Source: Taklimakanibacter sp050251035
GTDB taxonomy: Bacteria > Pseudomonadota > Alphaproteobacteria > Rhizobiales > Aestuariivirgaceae
Direction: 5' to 3'
DNA length: 64,000 nt
NCBI GenBank assembly: GCA_050251035.1
Contig: JBFWNN010000002.1
Coordinates: forward strand, 62,001-126,000
The translations under genes and the position numbers were made by a program. The notes beneath the pieces are model-generated. The model was not told the DNA's origin and made no database searches. It worked only from the letters and a program-made list of their open reading frames with translations. Positions within the stretch are counted from its first letter, which is position 1. Each line of letters begins with the position of its first letter. This document shows, one piece after another, positions 29,917 to 38,756 of the stretch.

Positions 29917-32238
29917 TCACTTCCACTGCTTCTCCTCGTTGATCCAGCGCGATCCCGGCAGCGCGCCCTTCTTGATGAAGGCATCGACGACATTCGCCAG
30001 CATGCGCGAGACGGTGTTGTCGAAGCGGTTCGCCGGCAGCGCCTGGCCGAAGGCGATCGAGCCGCCGCAGAAGACGGCGCCGCCATTGGGCGCGGTGAAG
30101 AAGGTGATGTCGCCGCGGATGCGATAGTCCTGCGTGCCGGCCAGGCCCGGATAGGGATAGAGGATCTCCTCGATCGACAAGAGGTAGTTGTCGCTGTGGC
30201 CGCCGGACGACGCCAGGATCCTGGTGTGCGGCGGCGTTCCGAGCTGCAGGTCGTAGCGGTCGAGCTCGAGGCCGGCGGCGCCGCCATAGGCCAGGCCCGT
30301 GTCGCCGATGATCTCGCCCTCGATGCCCTCCATGATCCACGCCACCTGGCGGTGATAGCTGTCCGGCATGCGGCGATAGGGGCGGCTCGTCTCGAAGCCC
30401 TCGGCGATGAAGCCGATGCCGACGAGCTTCTGCGGCGGCCGGCCGAGATTCTTCCACAGGCCGCTCTTCTGCCCGGTCGTCGCCAGATAATGCTCGCCGG
30501 GCCTGGCGCTCCAGGCGCGCATGCCGGAATCGAGCTTGCGCACCTCCATCGTCCACGGCTCGTCGTCGCGGAAGGCGACGTTCCAATAATAGCCGTTGCC
30601 ACCCATATAGATGTAGCGCCCGCCGCCCGCGACATAGTCCTCGGTCGCATCGAGCATCGCTTCCGAATAATATTCGGGATGGGTGCCGGAGATCACGCAG
30701 GCATGGGGCGCCAGCGCGGCGACGCCCTCGCGGTGCAGGTCCTCGTCGGTCAGCACCTCATAGTCGTAGTTCTTGTGCTCGAGCCAGGCGAGGATCGACA
30801 GATCGGCCGGGAACTGCCAGGTCACCCCCATGCTCGACATGCGGTGCTTGGGCCGCATGTTGAGGATCGGCCGGTGATAGGAGGTGAAGCAGACGCCGTT
30901 GCCGTCGGCCCAGGCGTCATAGGTCGAAAGGCCGAACTCCCAGTTCTTGTACATCTCGATGTCGATCTCGGACACGATGGGCGGCTGGCCGGTCATCGGC
31001 TGGATGATCTGGGCGTCGAAGCTCAGATGCTCATTGGCGTAAGCGAGATAGCTCGCGGTCGGGATGAGGAGCGCCACCGGCGCCTTGGGCGTCCTGGCGC
31101 GCACGAAGAACACGACATATTCCTCGCCCAGCCCCTTGCCGCCATTGGCCCTGAGCCTGACGGCATAGGCGCCGCTCCTGAGGGTCTCGGGCAGGACGAA
31201 GGTCTTCGTCACCTCCCAGTTGCAGTCGATCATCGCGTCGTAATGGAACTCGATGCCGCCATATTCCTCGGGCGCCAGGCGGAAGCAGTCGTTGCGGCCG
31301 TTCCAGTTCCAACCCGTCTGGGCGCGCACCGGACGGTTGTAGCCCTTGGCATCGAGGCCATGCGGGCCGACATCGATCACGTCATCGCCGATGCCCTTGT
31401 CGCTATAGCCCTTGGTCGTGTCCCAATAGGCGACGAGGCCGTCCTTGGGCGGCGCCCCGCCCAGGCGGATGGCGTCGAGCTCTTCGCGCGTCAAGGCGCG
31501 GTCGCACAGCCCCGGCCGGTCGATCTTGCCGCAGAAGGTCTGCGAGACGAAATCGCCGCGCTTCTTGTGCCAGTCACGCGAGCCGGCGATGAGGAACGGC
31601 GTGTCGGGCAGATGCTGCTGGCGGAAGCGGAAGACCTCCGCCACATGCGAGCGGTAGTCGAGCGGCGCCACCTTGCCGAGCAGGCTGTTGTAGCGGTTGG
31701 CGACGCTTTCCTGGTGGATCGTCGCCTTGCCCGTCTTGGCATCGAGCGTCGCCGCCACGAAGTACCACATCTTCTTCTGCAGCGGCAGCTCGGCCTTGAG
31801 ATAGTCGACCTCGCGGCCGTCGCCGACCCAGAATTCGAGATGGCCCTGCTGATTGAGGCCGAGGCAATAGCCGATATTCTTGTCGTTGTTCCAGCGCCCG
31901 ATCACACATTGGCGCAGGCCCGCCTGCGGCAGGCCCGGATAGATGAAGGCGAAGAGCGTCAGGCTGCCGGTCAGCGCGAGCTTCCGGCCGGGATCGTCGA
32001 CGGTGAGGAACGAGCCCACCTGGGTATATTGCTTCTTGACCAGCCACGCGCCATTGGCGTCGCAGGCGATCTCCTCCTCGATGAAGCCGGGCCCGTCGGG
32101 ATGCTCGTCGCCGTGAATGAGGCGGACCAGCATCGCGTCCGCCTGATCGGTGCCGTCGGCATTGATGTGGATAGAGATCGCCTCGCCCGGCTTGACCGAG
32201 ATCTTGTCCGCATATCCGAATAACTTGACTTGTGCCAT
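29917..32238 (-). CDS. dmfA2: N,N-dimethylformamidase large (beta) subunit
   Basis: A 773-residue protein matching the large subunit of N,N-dimethylformamidase, which hydrolyses dimethylformamide to dimethylamine and formate. An N-terminal part with 'KISVKPGEAISIHI' is followed by a lectin-like region (about 70-260) and a catalytic half with a glutamine-amidotransferase-like fold. The family's mononuclear iron uses two tyrosines and a glutamate next to a histidine. Candidates at the expected spacing are Y400 ('SYLAY'), Y440 ('GLSTY'), E522 and H520 ('SGTHPEYYS'). It has no signal peptide and is cytoplasmic. It is the last gene of its operon, 25 bp after the permease fused to the small subunit. 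Confidence 0.88.
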   Translation of the reverse strand: MAQVKLFGYADKISVKPGEAISIHINADGTDQADAMLVRLIHGDEHPDGPGFIEEEIACDANGAWLVKKQYTQVGSFLTVDDPGRKLALTGSLTLFAFIYPGLPQAGLRQCVIGRWNNDKNIGYCLGLNQQGHLEFWVGDGREVDYLKAELPLQKKMWYFVAATLDAKTGKATIHQESVANRYNSLLGKVAPLDYRSHVAEVFRFRQQHLPDTPFLIAGSRDWHKKRGDFVSQTFCGKIDRPGLCDRALTREELDAIRLGGAPPKDGLVAYWDTTKGYSDKGIGDDVIDVGPHGLDAKGYNRPVRAQTGWNWNGRNDCFRLAPEEYGGIEFHYDAMIDCNWEVTKTFVLPETLRSGAYAVRLRANGGKGLGEEYVVFFVRARTPKAPVALLIPTASYLAYANEHLSFDAQIIQPMTGQPPIVSEIDIEMYKNWEFGLSTYDAWADGNGVCFTSYHRPILNMRPKHRMSSMGVTWQFPADLSILAWLEHKNYDYEVLTDEDLHREGVAALAPHACVISGTHPEYYSEAMLDATEDYVAGGGRYIYMGGNGYYWNVAFRDDEPWTMEVRKLDSGMRAWSARPGEHYLATTGQKSGLWKNLGRPPQKLVGIGFIAEGFETSRPYRRMPDSYHRQVAWIMEGIEGEIIGDTGLAYGGAAGLELDRYDLQLGTPPHTRILASSGGHSDNYLLSIEEILYPYPGLAGTQDYRIRGDITFFTAPNGGAVFCGGSIAFGQALPANRFDNTVSRMLANVVDAFIKKGALPGSRWINEEKQWK

Positions 32239-32263
32239 GTGGGAAACCGCTGCTCACTAATGG

Positions 32264-32629
32264 TCAGGACTCGAGCAGGTCCTGGACGCGGCGCATGAAA
32301 ATCCCATGGTACGCGGCCTCCTGCGAGTCATAGATCTTGTCCTCGACGATCCGCGGCGCCACGCCGCGCTGCCCGGACAGGGCCACGATGCGGTAGGCCT
32401 TGAACGGCTCGACGACGGTGATGGCGTATTTGTCGACCTGCGGCTGGCGGCGGAAATAGAGCAGCAGCCGCTCGAGCGGCTCGCTGTGCTGGCCCAAGGG
32501 ACTCTGGCGATGCTCATCGATGACCTCGGGGCTCACCAGCGTCTTCAGGTAGTCGCGCTGCATCTTGTCGTAGCGGCGCCAATAGACGAGGTCCTTGTCC
32601 TCCGTCTCGGTCGATTCTTCGGGGAGCAT
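32264..32629 (-). CDS. dmfA1: Possible free dimethylformamidase small subunit from internal in-frame start
   Basis: ATG at 32629 opens a 121-residue product ('MLPEESTETEDKDLVYW...') covering exactly the small-subunit-like part of the fusion. AAGGAGG at 32634-32640 lies four bases before it, a near-ideal ribosome site inside an open reading frame. Free small subunits of known dimethylformamidases are about 130 residues. Use of this start is inferred; it would give both membrane-tethered and soluble enzyme from one gene. Confidence 0.55.
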   Translation of the reverse strand: MLPEESTETEDKDLVYWRRYDKMQRDYLKTLVSPEVIDEHRQSPLGQHSEPLERLLLYFRRQPQVDKYAITVVEPFKAYRIVALSGQRGVAPRIVEDKIYDSQEAAYHGIFMRRVQDLLES

Positions 32630-33904
32630 TTCGCCTCCTTTCTCCGCCCGCGTGGAGCGACGTTCGCTTTTCTTCTTGTCCCGCCAGGCGCGGAACTGTT
32701 CCTTGATGCCGAACAGCCCGCCGCGCAGGAACAGGACCACCAGCGCCATGATCAGGCCGATGGCGATGAGCCGCACCGGCCCCCAGCTGATCAGCACCTT
32801 GTCGAGGAAGACCACGATGGCGGTGCCGACGACGGCGCCCTCGGCGCGGCCGATGCCGCCGATCACCAGCATGGCGAGGCCGAGGAGCACCGTGTCGAAG
32901 GAGAAGATGGAGAAGCCGACGCCGCGATAATGGCTGGCATAGAAGCCGCCGATGAAGCCCAAGCCGATGGAGGAGATGAGGAACACCCGGATGCGGGCCT
33001 CACGGTAGTTCACGCCGGTCGCCTCGGCGAAGGCCTCGCGCTTCTCGGGCGCCATGCGCAGGATGCGGCCGAGGCGCCGGCCGTTGACGAAGCGATAGAG
33101 CAGGAGTGCCGCGATCATCAGCGCGAAGCAGGCATAATAGCCGAGGAGCGACTGGCTCGCCGGCGCCCAGCTCGACGGGATGTAAGTGTCGGCGCCATAG
33201 AGGCCGCCGGTCGACGAGCCGAACTGCTTCGACTGCAGCGCATAGACGCGGCACAGCTCGTTGAGGCCGAGCGTCAGCAGCGCGTAATAGAAGCCGTCGA
33301 GCCGGGTCGCTGGAATGGCGATGATGGTGCCGCAGACGAGGCCGATCACGGCGCCGAGCGGCGGCAGGGACCACCAGGGCAGGCCATAGGTGATCGACAG
33401 CCAGGTGGTGCCGAAGGCTGAGACGCCCACCACGGCGAAGGTGGCGAGCGAATAGATCTGGGCGGTGCCGATGATCAGCATCCAGCACAGGTTGACCGCC
33501 GCGTAGATGCCGAAGAAGGCGCCGGCGACCAGCAAGGTGTTCGTCATGCCGGCCGGCACGAAGAAGGGGGCGATCAGCAAGGCGAGGAGACCGAGCACCC
33601 ACCAGATCGGCCGCTTGTCGACGATCGTCTTCTCGGCCAGCATGGTCTTCGGATTGTATTCGCCGCGGATGTGGAGGAGGCGCCGGCGCGTCGGCCAGTA
33701 GCGCAGCTTGCTCCACAGCTTGCCGCCATGGCCCTGCCATTTGTGATAGTAGCGCAGCCGTCCGACCGGGAGCAGCGGCACGCGCGACTGGCGCGTCTTG
33801 TCCCAGACCTCCTGCGGCCTGCGCTGTTCATTGGCGGGCAGTTCCTCGACCGCGCCCTTCACATCGCCCCAGACATGCAGAGGATTGCGCCAGCTATAGG
33901 TCAC
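32264..33904 (-). CDS. LivM-type ABC permease fused to N,N-dimethylformamidase small (alpha) subunit
   Basis: One continuous 546-codon frame. Residues 1-95 are hydrophilic and unlike usual LivM. Residues 99-400 form a LivM permease ('CWMLIIGTAQIYSLATFAVVGVSAF', 'DTVLLGLAMLVIGGIGRAEGAVVG'). After a charged linker ('RDKKKSERRSTRAEKGGE'), residues 426-546 match the dimethylformamidase small subunit: 'EHRQSPLGQHSEPLERLLLY', 'YFRRQPQVDKYAI', 'PFKAYRIVAL', 'EAAYHGIFMRRVQDL'. The enzyme's large subunit is the next gene. A GTG start at 33904 lies 3 bp after the preceding stop. A perfect AAGGAGG and an in-frame ATG at 32629 may also yield the small subunit alone. No stop separates the two parts. Confidence 0.85.
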   Translation of the reverse strand: MTYSWRNPLHVWGDVKGAVEELPANEQRRPQEVWDKTRQSRVPLLPVGRLRYYHKWQGHGGKLWSKLRYWPTRRRLLHIRGEYNPKTMLAEKTIVDKRPIWWVLGLLALLIAPFFVPAGMTNTLLVAGAFFGIYAAVNLCWMLIIGTAQIYSLATFAVVGVSAFGTTWLSITYGLPWWSLPPLGAVIGLVCGTIIAIPATRLDGFYYALLTLGLNELCRVYALQSKQFGSSTGGLYGADTYIPSSWAPASQSLLGYYACFALMIAALLLYRFVNGRRLGRILRMAPEKREAFAEATGVNYREARIRVFLISSIGLGFIGGFYASHYRGVGFSIFSFDTVLLGLAMLVIGGIGRAEGAVVGTAIVVFLDKVLISWGPVRLIAIGLIMALVVLFLRGGLFGIKEQFRAWRDKKKSERRSTRAEKGGEMLPEESTETEDKDLVYWRRYDKMQRDYLKTLVSPEVIDEHRQSPLGQHSEPLERLLLYFRRQPQVDKYAITVVEPFKAYRIVALSGQRGVAPRIVEDKIYDSQEAAYHGIFMRRVQDLLES

Positions 33905-33907
33905 CGC

Positions 33908-34810
33908 TCAAGCCTCCCGCGCCTTGTCGAGGATGCCGGCGATGCCGCGCGGCCGGATCAGGAGGATGACGATGATCAGGAGGAACTGGGTCATGAGCAC
34001 ATATTGTCCGCCGAGCGTGACGCTGGTCAGCGCCTCGTTGAAGCCGAGGAGCAAGGCCGCGATCACGGCGCCCCTGACGCTGCCGAGCCCGCCGCACAGC
34101 GCGATCGACACCCCCTTGATCATCGGGGTCAGGCCGTTGAACGGCGATATGTAATAAGTCTGGGAGAGCAGCACCGCGGCGAGGCCGGCGAGACCGCCGG
34201 TGATCGCCATGACATAGAAGCCGGTGCGGCGCACGCCGATGCCGACGATGGCGGCGGCATGCGGGTTCATCATCATGGCGCGGATCTCGAGGCCGCGGCG
34301 GCTCGAGCGCATCCACTGCAGGACCACGACCAGGAGGACGATGGAGGTCAGCACATTGCCGATCTTGTCGGCGGTGAACACGATGTCGAACACCCTGATC
34401 TTGCCGGTGCCGAAGATCTCCGGGAGATTCTTCGAGCGCGGGCCGAACCACCACATCAGGGACTGGGTGCCGACGAGGCTGATGGCCAAGGTGGCGATGA
34501 GGCCGCGCACGGTGAAATTCGGCTTGTCGTGGATGGGGATGAAGGCGATGGCGCAGACCAGGAGGCCGCCCAGCACGCCGGTCAATATGCCGCCGATCAG
34601 CACGGCCGGCCCGACGGCGAAGCCGGGCAGCACCGGCACCAGATACTGCGCGGTGAGCCAGGCGCCATAGCCCGACAGCGCGAAGATGAAGCCATAGGCC
34701 AGGTTGACCAGGCCGAGACTCGACCAGGTGATGGAGATGCCGATCGCCAGCGTCCCGTAGATGCAGGCCAGCACGATGGCGTTGGAGATGACGAAGGCCC
34801 AATCCATCAC
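33908..34810 (-). CDS. ABC transporter permease (LivH-like) of the dimethylformamidase operon
   Basis: A 300-residue permease with eight or so hydrophobic segments. Typical LivH features are 'LVNLAYGFIFALSGYGAWLT', the coupling loop 'EIRAMMMNPHAAAIVGIGVRRTGFYVMAI' and 'SIALCGGLGSVRGAVIAALLLGFNEA'. It overlaps the LivF-like gene upstream by 4 bp and is followed 3 bp later by the permease-dimethylformamidase fusion. With that fusion it would form the membrane channel of an amide importer. Confidence 0.88.
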   Translation of the reverse strand: MMDWAFVISNAIVLACIYGTLAIGISITWSSLGLVNLAYGFIFALSGYGAWLTAQYLVPVLPGFAVGPAVLIGGILTGVLGGLLVCAIAFIPIHDKPNFTVRGLIATLAISLVGTQSLMWWFGPRSKNLPEIFGTGKIRVFDIVFTADKIGNVLTSIVLLVVVLQWMRSSRRGLEIRAMMMNPHAAAIVGIGVRRTGFYVMAITGGLAGLAAVLLSQTYYISPFNGLTPMIKGVSIALCGGLGSVRGAVIAALLLGFNEALTSVTLGGQYVLMTQFLLIIVILLIRPRGIAGILDKAREA

Positions 34811-35535
34811 GCCACCTCGCGTCCGGCGCTCAGCATGAGGGCGGCGGAGGCCTCGCCCTTGAGCTTGCCGACATGCATCCCGATCACCCGGTCGACACGG
34901 CCCTCGAGGAGCGCCACGTTCTGCTCCGCGATCACCATGGCGCTGTCGCCGAGATCGACGCTCATCAGCGCGTCGAGCACGCCCTTGCCGATCTTGGGCG
35001 CCAAGCCCAGCGAGGGCTCGTCGACCAGAAACAGCGAGGCCTCGGCCATCAGGCCGCGGCCGATCGACACCATGCGGCGCTCGCCGCCGGACAGGCGCCC
35101 GACCGGCGTCGCCATGAGCTTCACCAGCGGCGGAAAGATGGCGAGGATGCGCGTCTTGCGCTCGGCGCGCTCGCGCCAGGCGCGCGGCGTGAAGGCGCCG
35201 GAATCGAGATGCTCCTCGACGGTGAGGCCGTGGAAGATCTCGTCGCCCTGGGGAATCAGCGCCAGGCCATGGCGGACGACCTCATGAGTGTAGCGTCCGG
35301 GGCCCTGGCTGCGGGTGCGGCCGACCTCGACGCCGTTCAGCTTGATCGATCCGCGCTGCCAGCCGGTCAACCCGGCGATGGCGTAGAACAGTGTCGTCTT
35401 GCCATGACCGTTCAGGCCGACGAGACCGATGCGCTCACCCGCATGGACGATGAAATCGAGATCGTGGATGACCCGCATCGGGCCGTAGCCCGCCGACAGG
35501 CCTTTCACATTGAGCACTTCGCGCCGGCCGCTCAC
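34807..35535 (-). CDS. ABC transporter ATP-binding protein (LivF-like) of the dimethylformamidase operon
   Basis: A 242-residue ATPase starting at GTG 35535, which overlaps the stop codon of the LivG-like gene (GTGA). Walker A 'GLNGHGKTT', Q-loop 'LIPQGDEIFHGLTVEEHL', signature 'LSGGERRMVSIGRGL', Walker B 'LFLVDEPSLGLAP' and switch 'IAEQNVALL' are present. The frame stays open far upstream to 36114, but that part is antisense-like sequence within LivG and is rejected. It ends overlapping the LivH-like gene by 4 bp. Confidence 0.88.
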   Translation of the reverse strand: MSGRREVLNVKGLSAGYGPMRVIHDLDFIVHAGERIGLVGLNGHGKTTLFYAIAGLTGWQRGSIKLNGVEVGRTRSQGPGRYTHEVVRHGLALIPQGDEIFHGLTVEEHLDSGAFTPRAWRERAERKTRILAIFPPLVKLMATPVGRLSGGERRMVSIGRGLMAEASLFLVDEPSLGLAPKIGKGVLDALMSVDLGDSAMVIAEQNVALLEGRVDRVIGMHVGKLKGEASAALMLSAGREVA

Positions 35536-36308
35536 TGCAGCGCTCCCTCCTCGACATTCTCGAAATAGGCGGCATGCACCCTGGGATCGGCGAGGATCGC
35601 TGAGAGCGCGCCCTCGGAGATGACCTCGCCCGCATCCATGACCATCACCCGGTCGGCAATGGTGGCGAGCAGCTCGATGCGATGCTCGACGATGACGATG
35701 GCGATATCCATCTCCTTGGAGAGCAGCCGGATCAGGTGATCGATCTCGTCGACCTCGGAATTGATCAGGCCGGCGGCGGGCTCGTCCATCAGGATGAGCT
35801 GCGGGCGGCGCATCAGCAGGCAGGCGAGCAGGAGCTTGCGCCGGTTCAGGGTCTCGAGCCTGGCCGTCGGCTCGTCGGGATCGACATGGAGGGCGACCAA
35901 CTCGGCGCCATATTCGGCATCGAACCGGGTGAGATAGGGCGCATAGGCCTGGCGCGCCGCCTTGAAGGTCTCGCCCACCGTCAGCTCGTCGGGCACGACC
36001 GGCGTCTGATAGGTGCGGCCGATGCCGAGGCGGGCGCGGCGATAGAGCGGCAGATGCGTCACGTCCTGGCCCTGGAACAGGACCTTTCCCGATTTCGGCT
36101 TGAGCCGCCCGCACAAAACCTCGAACAGGCTGGTCTTGCCGGCGCCATTGGGCCCGATGACGCCCAGGACCTCGCCGACGCCGACGCTCAGGCTGATGTC
36201 GCGCAGGATCTCGCGCCCGCCGAGATCGAGCGAGATCGCTTCACAGGCGAAGAGCGCGTCCTTGGGGCGCGCCGTCGGCGGCGCGCCCGCGTCCCGGTCC
36301 GGCGTCAC
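35532..36308 (-). CDS. ABC transporter ATP-binding protein (LivG-like) of the dimethylformamidase operon
   Basis: A 258-residue ATPase starting at GTG 36308, overlapping the stop of the binding-protein gene by GTGA. Walker A 'GPNGAGKTS', Q-loop 'RTYQTPVVPDELTVGETF', a degenerate signature 'LNRRKLLLACLLMRRP', Walker B 'LILMDEPAAGLI' and switch 'IVEHRIELL' are visible. The first 25 residues are a Pro/Ala/Asp-rich lead-in. An apparent longer frame to 36536 lies within the preceding gene and is rejected. Confidence 0.87.
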   Translation of the reverse strand: MTPDRDAGAPPTARPKDALFACEAISLDLGGREILRDISLSVGVGEVLGVIGPNGAGKTSLFEVLCGRLKPKSGKVLFQGQDVTHLPLYRRARLGIGRTYQTPVVPDELTVGETFKAARQAYAPYLTRFDAEYGAELVALHVDPDEPTARLETLNRRKLLLACLLMRRPQLILMDEPAAGLINSEVDEIDHLIRLLSKEMDIAIVIVEHRIELLATIADRVMVMDAGEVISEGALSAILADPRVHAAYFENVEEGALQ

Positions 36309-37591
36309 CCCCACCACGGCGCCGGCTGCAGCTTCGATTCGGAGATTTCGTTCGGGAAGATGATCTTGTGCTCGGTGTTCTGCACCTGCACATAGAGCTG
36401 GCTCATGCCCTTCTCGAGCTCGGTCGCCGTGATCGCATAGCCGTTGTCGGGGAAGTGGGCGGCTTCCTGGAGCTCGTTCTTCATGTCCATGTAGCCGCAG
36501 ACGCCGCGATAGGGATGGTCGCGAATCCAGTCGCACACCCCCTTGAAATTGTCGGGGTCGCCGACCGCTTCCCAGGCGAGCTTCAGATACTGGACGATGT
36601 CATAGCCGTTGCCGGTATAGACGAGGCCCATGATGCCGGGGAACCGCTTCTTGTATTTTTCGCGGAAGGCCACGCCCTTCTCGTCGGCATAGACGCCGAG
36701 CACGGTCGACCAGCAGAAGCCGTTCGCGGTGTCGCCGGCCAGCGTCAGGAATTCCGGCTGCGAGGGGCCATATTGCATGTAGACGAGCGAGTCCTTCACC
36801 GGATCGGCGATGAACTGCTTGCAGAAGGCGGCATATTCGGCCGCCACCCAGTGATCGACCATGATCGCCGCGGCATCGACCTCCTTCATCTTCTGGATGA
36901 CCGGCGCCCAGTCCTGCACCGGGAACTGGATGTCGGTGATCTCGGCGACCTCGAACTTGCCGCGCTTCTTGATCGCCTCCTGGGCCGCCTTGGAGATGGT
37001 CTGGCAGTAGGCCACCTGCTCCTGGATGATGTGCACCTTGCGGTTCTTCGGCTTCCACACCCCTTGCGCCTCTTCATGCTCGAGCCAGAGCGGATAGGTG
37101 TAGCCGTAATGCACCTCGGACGGGTCGGTCTGGAAGATGTGGCTGTATTTCTCGGGGTCGGACTTGAACGCCTCGGTCGCGGCGCGCTGCGTGTTGCCCT
37201 GCACATAGGGGCATTTGTATTTCGCCGATTCGTCCATCGCCGGGATGGGCACGAACAGGAAGGCGTTGGAGATGGCATGCACCTTGGCGTCGATGCAGGC
37301 GGCGATCGCCTGCTGGCAGCTTTCCGGCGACAGCTTGTCGACGTCGGTGACGAAGAGCTTCAGCTCGCGGCCGAGGATGCCGCCCGCCGCATTGATCTCC
37401 TCCATCGCCAGCGTCGTGCCGTTCAAGTGATCGAGATCGTCGGCGACGCCGGCCGCGGCGGTCTGCGAGGTCGGCAGGCCGAGCACGATGGGCTCGGCGG
37501 CGAGCGCGTGGCGGCGGGAGACGAAGGGCAACGGAAATGCGGCGGCGGCACCGGCCGCACGAATCAAGGTCCGCCGGTTCATCCTGGTCAT
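36305..37591 (-). CDS. ABC transporter substrate-binding protein of the dimethylformamidase operon
   Basis: A 428-residue Peripla_BP_6 protein of the amide/urea group. 'MNRRTLIRAAGAAAAFPLPF' is a twin-arginine signal ending near 'RHALAAEP'. The mature part opens 'IVLGLPTSQTAAAGVADDLDHL' and contains 'EINAAGGILGRELKLFVTD', 'IQEQVAYCQTISKAAQEAI' and 'MVDHWVAAEYAAFCKQF'. As first gene of an operon ending in dimethylformamidase, its ligand is probably an N-substituted or short-chain amide. It is related to the cytoplasmic sensor at 40327-41541, which shares 'GGVLGRPLKPVFVDT' and 'YYGSVHHY'-type regions but has no export signal. Confidence 0.87.
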   Translation of the reverse strand: MTRMNRRTLIRAAGAAAAFPLPFVSRRHALAAEPIVLGLPTSQTAAAGVADDLDHLNGTTLAMEEINAAGGILGRELKLFVTDVDKLSPESCQQAIAACIDAKVHAISNAFLFVPIPAMDESAKYKCPYVQGNTQRAATEAFKSDPEKYSHIFQTDPSEVHYGYTYPLWLEHEEAQGVWKPKNRKVHIIQEQVAYCQTISKAAQEAIKKRGKFEVAEITDIQFPVQDWAPVIQKMKEVDAAAIMVDHWVAAEYAAFCKQFIADPVKDSLVYMQYGPSQPEFLTLAGDTANGFCWSTVLGVYADEKGVAFREKYKKRFPGIMGLVYTGNGYDIVQYLKLAWEAVGDPDNFKGVCDWIRDHPYRGVCGYMDMKNELQEAAHFPDNGYAITATELEKGMSQLYVQVQNTEHKIIFPNEISESKLQPAPWWG

Positions 37592-38057
37592 GAGCGTCCT
37601 CCATGGGTTTCGTTGACAGCCCCGCCGCTTGCTGCGGCAGTGGGTCCTCTAGGACCGAGCGATCGGATAAAGGACAAAACATCTAGACATTTTATTTATT
37701 ACAGGTCAAGGCAGAATCTAGAATTCTCGTCCTTTTTGGATATGTCAAAAGATGAAATCTCTAATTTAACATTCAAAACAACCAGATAGAGCCCTCCTCA
37801 TACCGGAAACCTAAATAATCCATCTAGTCAAAAAGTCTAGCTTCTGCTAGGGAGCAAAGGCTGCCACCAGGAAGACACCATGACGTGCTTCCCTGACGAT
37901 CATCCGACCATTGCGATCTTGCGCCGCGCCGAGCGGCGCACTTTCGAGGAACGAGCCTGCGTGATACCAGCAGGCATTTCGAGCGTTCCGATCAAGCTCT
38001 GCGACAGAGATCGCCGCCCCGGCGCCAGCGCCCGGCAACCTCGAACGACAATCGGCG
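37592..38057. promoter_or_regulatory. 466-bp divergent control region, AT-rich with repeated CTAG
   Basis: This separates the dimethylformamidase operon from its likely regulators. CTAG occurs at 37649, 37683, 37718, 37824, 37837 and 37847, unusually dense for this normally rare tetramer. Two short inverted repeats include it: GGTCCT-CT-AGGACC (37643-37656) and AGAAT-CTAGA-ATTCT (37713-37727). Part of the region (37680-37860) is clearly AT-rich. These are plausible sites for the LuxR-type regulator. No sigma-54 site and no credible gene was found. Confidence 0.55.
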
Positions 38058-38756
38058 ATGACCGAAGATGGGATGTCCGGAATGAAGATACTGATTGCTG
38101 ACGATCACTGGGTGGTGCGCGAATCGCTCAAGCAGGTGATGAAACGGGTCCACCAGGCGTTCAAGCCGCTGGAGGCGGAGAATTTCGCGGACGCTCTCGC
38201 GCTGCTGCGCCAGCATTCCGACATCGACCTGATGCTGATCGATCTCATCATGCCGGGCTTCGACCAGTTCGACGGCCTGAAGCGCCTGCGCAGCGAATTC
38301 CCCGACGTGCCGGTGGTCATCATCTCGGTGCATGAGGACCTCGACTACGTGCTGAAATCGATCAGCCACGGCGTCATCGGCTATATCCCCAAATCGGCGG
38401 GCGGCAAGGAGATCGAACGCGCCATCGAGAGGGTGCTGGCGGGCGAGGTCTCGTTTCCGCGCCGCATCCTCGAGCAGTCGGCGGCAGCCCCCCAGGCGCC
38501 GGTGGAAAGCCCTGCCGCCGCATCCGCCGCCGACAAGGGCATGGCGCTTCTCACCAACCGCGAGCGCGACGTGCTCGATCTTCTGGGCCGCGGCTATTCC
38601 GTCACCCGCATCGCCGCCAGCCTCACGCTCAGCAGCCACACGGTGCGCGTCCATATCGGCAATCTCATGAAGAAGCTCGGCTTCAAGGACCGCTCGGCCG
38701 CCATCCACTATGCGGTGAGCCTCGCCAATGAGGCCAAGCGGCAGCCGAGCAGTTGA
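38058..38756 (+). CDS. LuxR/FixJ-type response regulator
   Basis: A 232-residue response regulator. The receiver has 'ILIADDHWVVRESLKQVM', phospho-Asp D62 in 'LMLIDLIMPGFD', and 'GYIPKSAGGKEI'. A Pro/Ala-rich linker at about 140-160 leads to a GerE helix-turn-helix ('LTNRERDVLDLLGRGYSVTRIAASLTLSSHTVRVHIGNL' region). The start could also be ATG 38073 or 38082; the ribosome site does not decide. Its stop overlaps the TTG start of the kinase gene, and it is divergent from the dimethylformamidase operon, so it probably activates that operon. Confidence 0.88.
   Translation: MTEDGMSGMKILIADDHWVVRESLKQVMKRVHQAFKPLEAENFADALALLRQHSDIDLMLIDLIMPGFDQFDGLKRLRSEFPDVPVVIISVHEDLDYVLKSISHGVIGYIPKSAGGKEIERAIERVLAGEVSFPRRILEQSAAAPQAPVESPAAASAADKGMALLTNRERDVLDLLGRGYSVTRIAASLTLSSHTVRVHIGNLMKKLGFKDRSAAIHYAVSLANEAKRQPSS

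Noticed and set aside
30196..32223. A 675-codon plus-strand frame across the dimethylformamidase large-subunit gene
   Set aside because: Antisense shadow; the minus-strand product has the iron-site residues and operon context.
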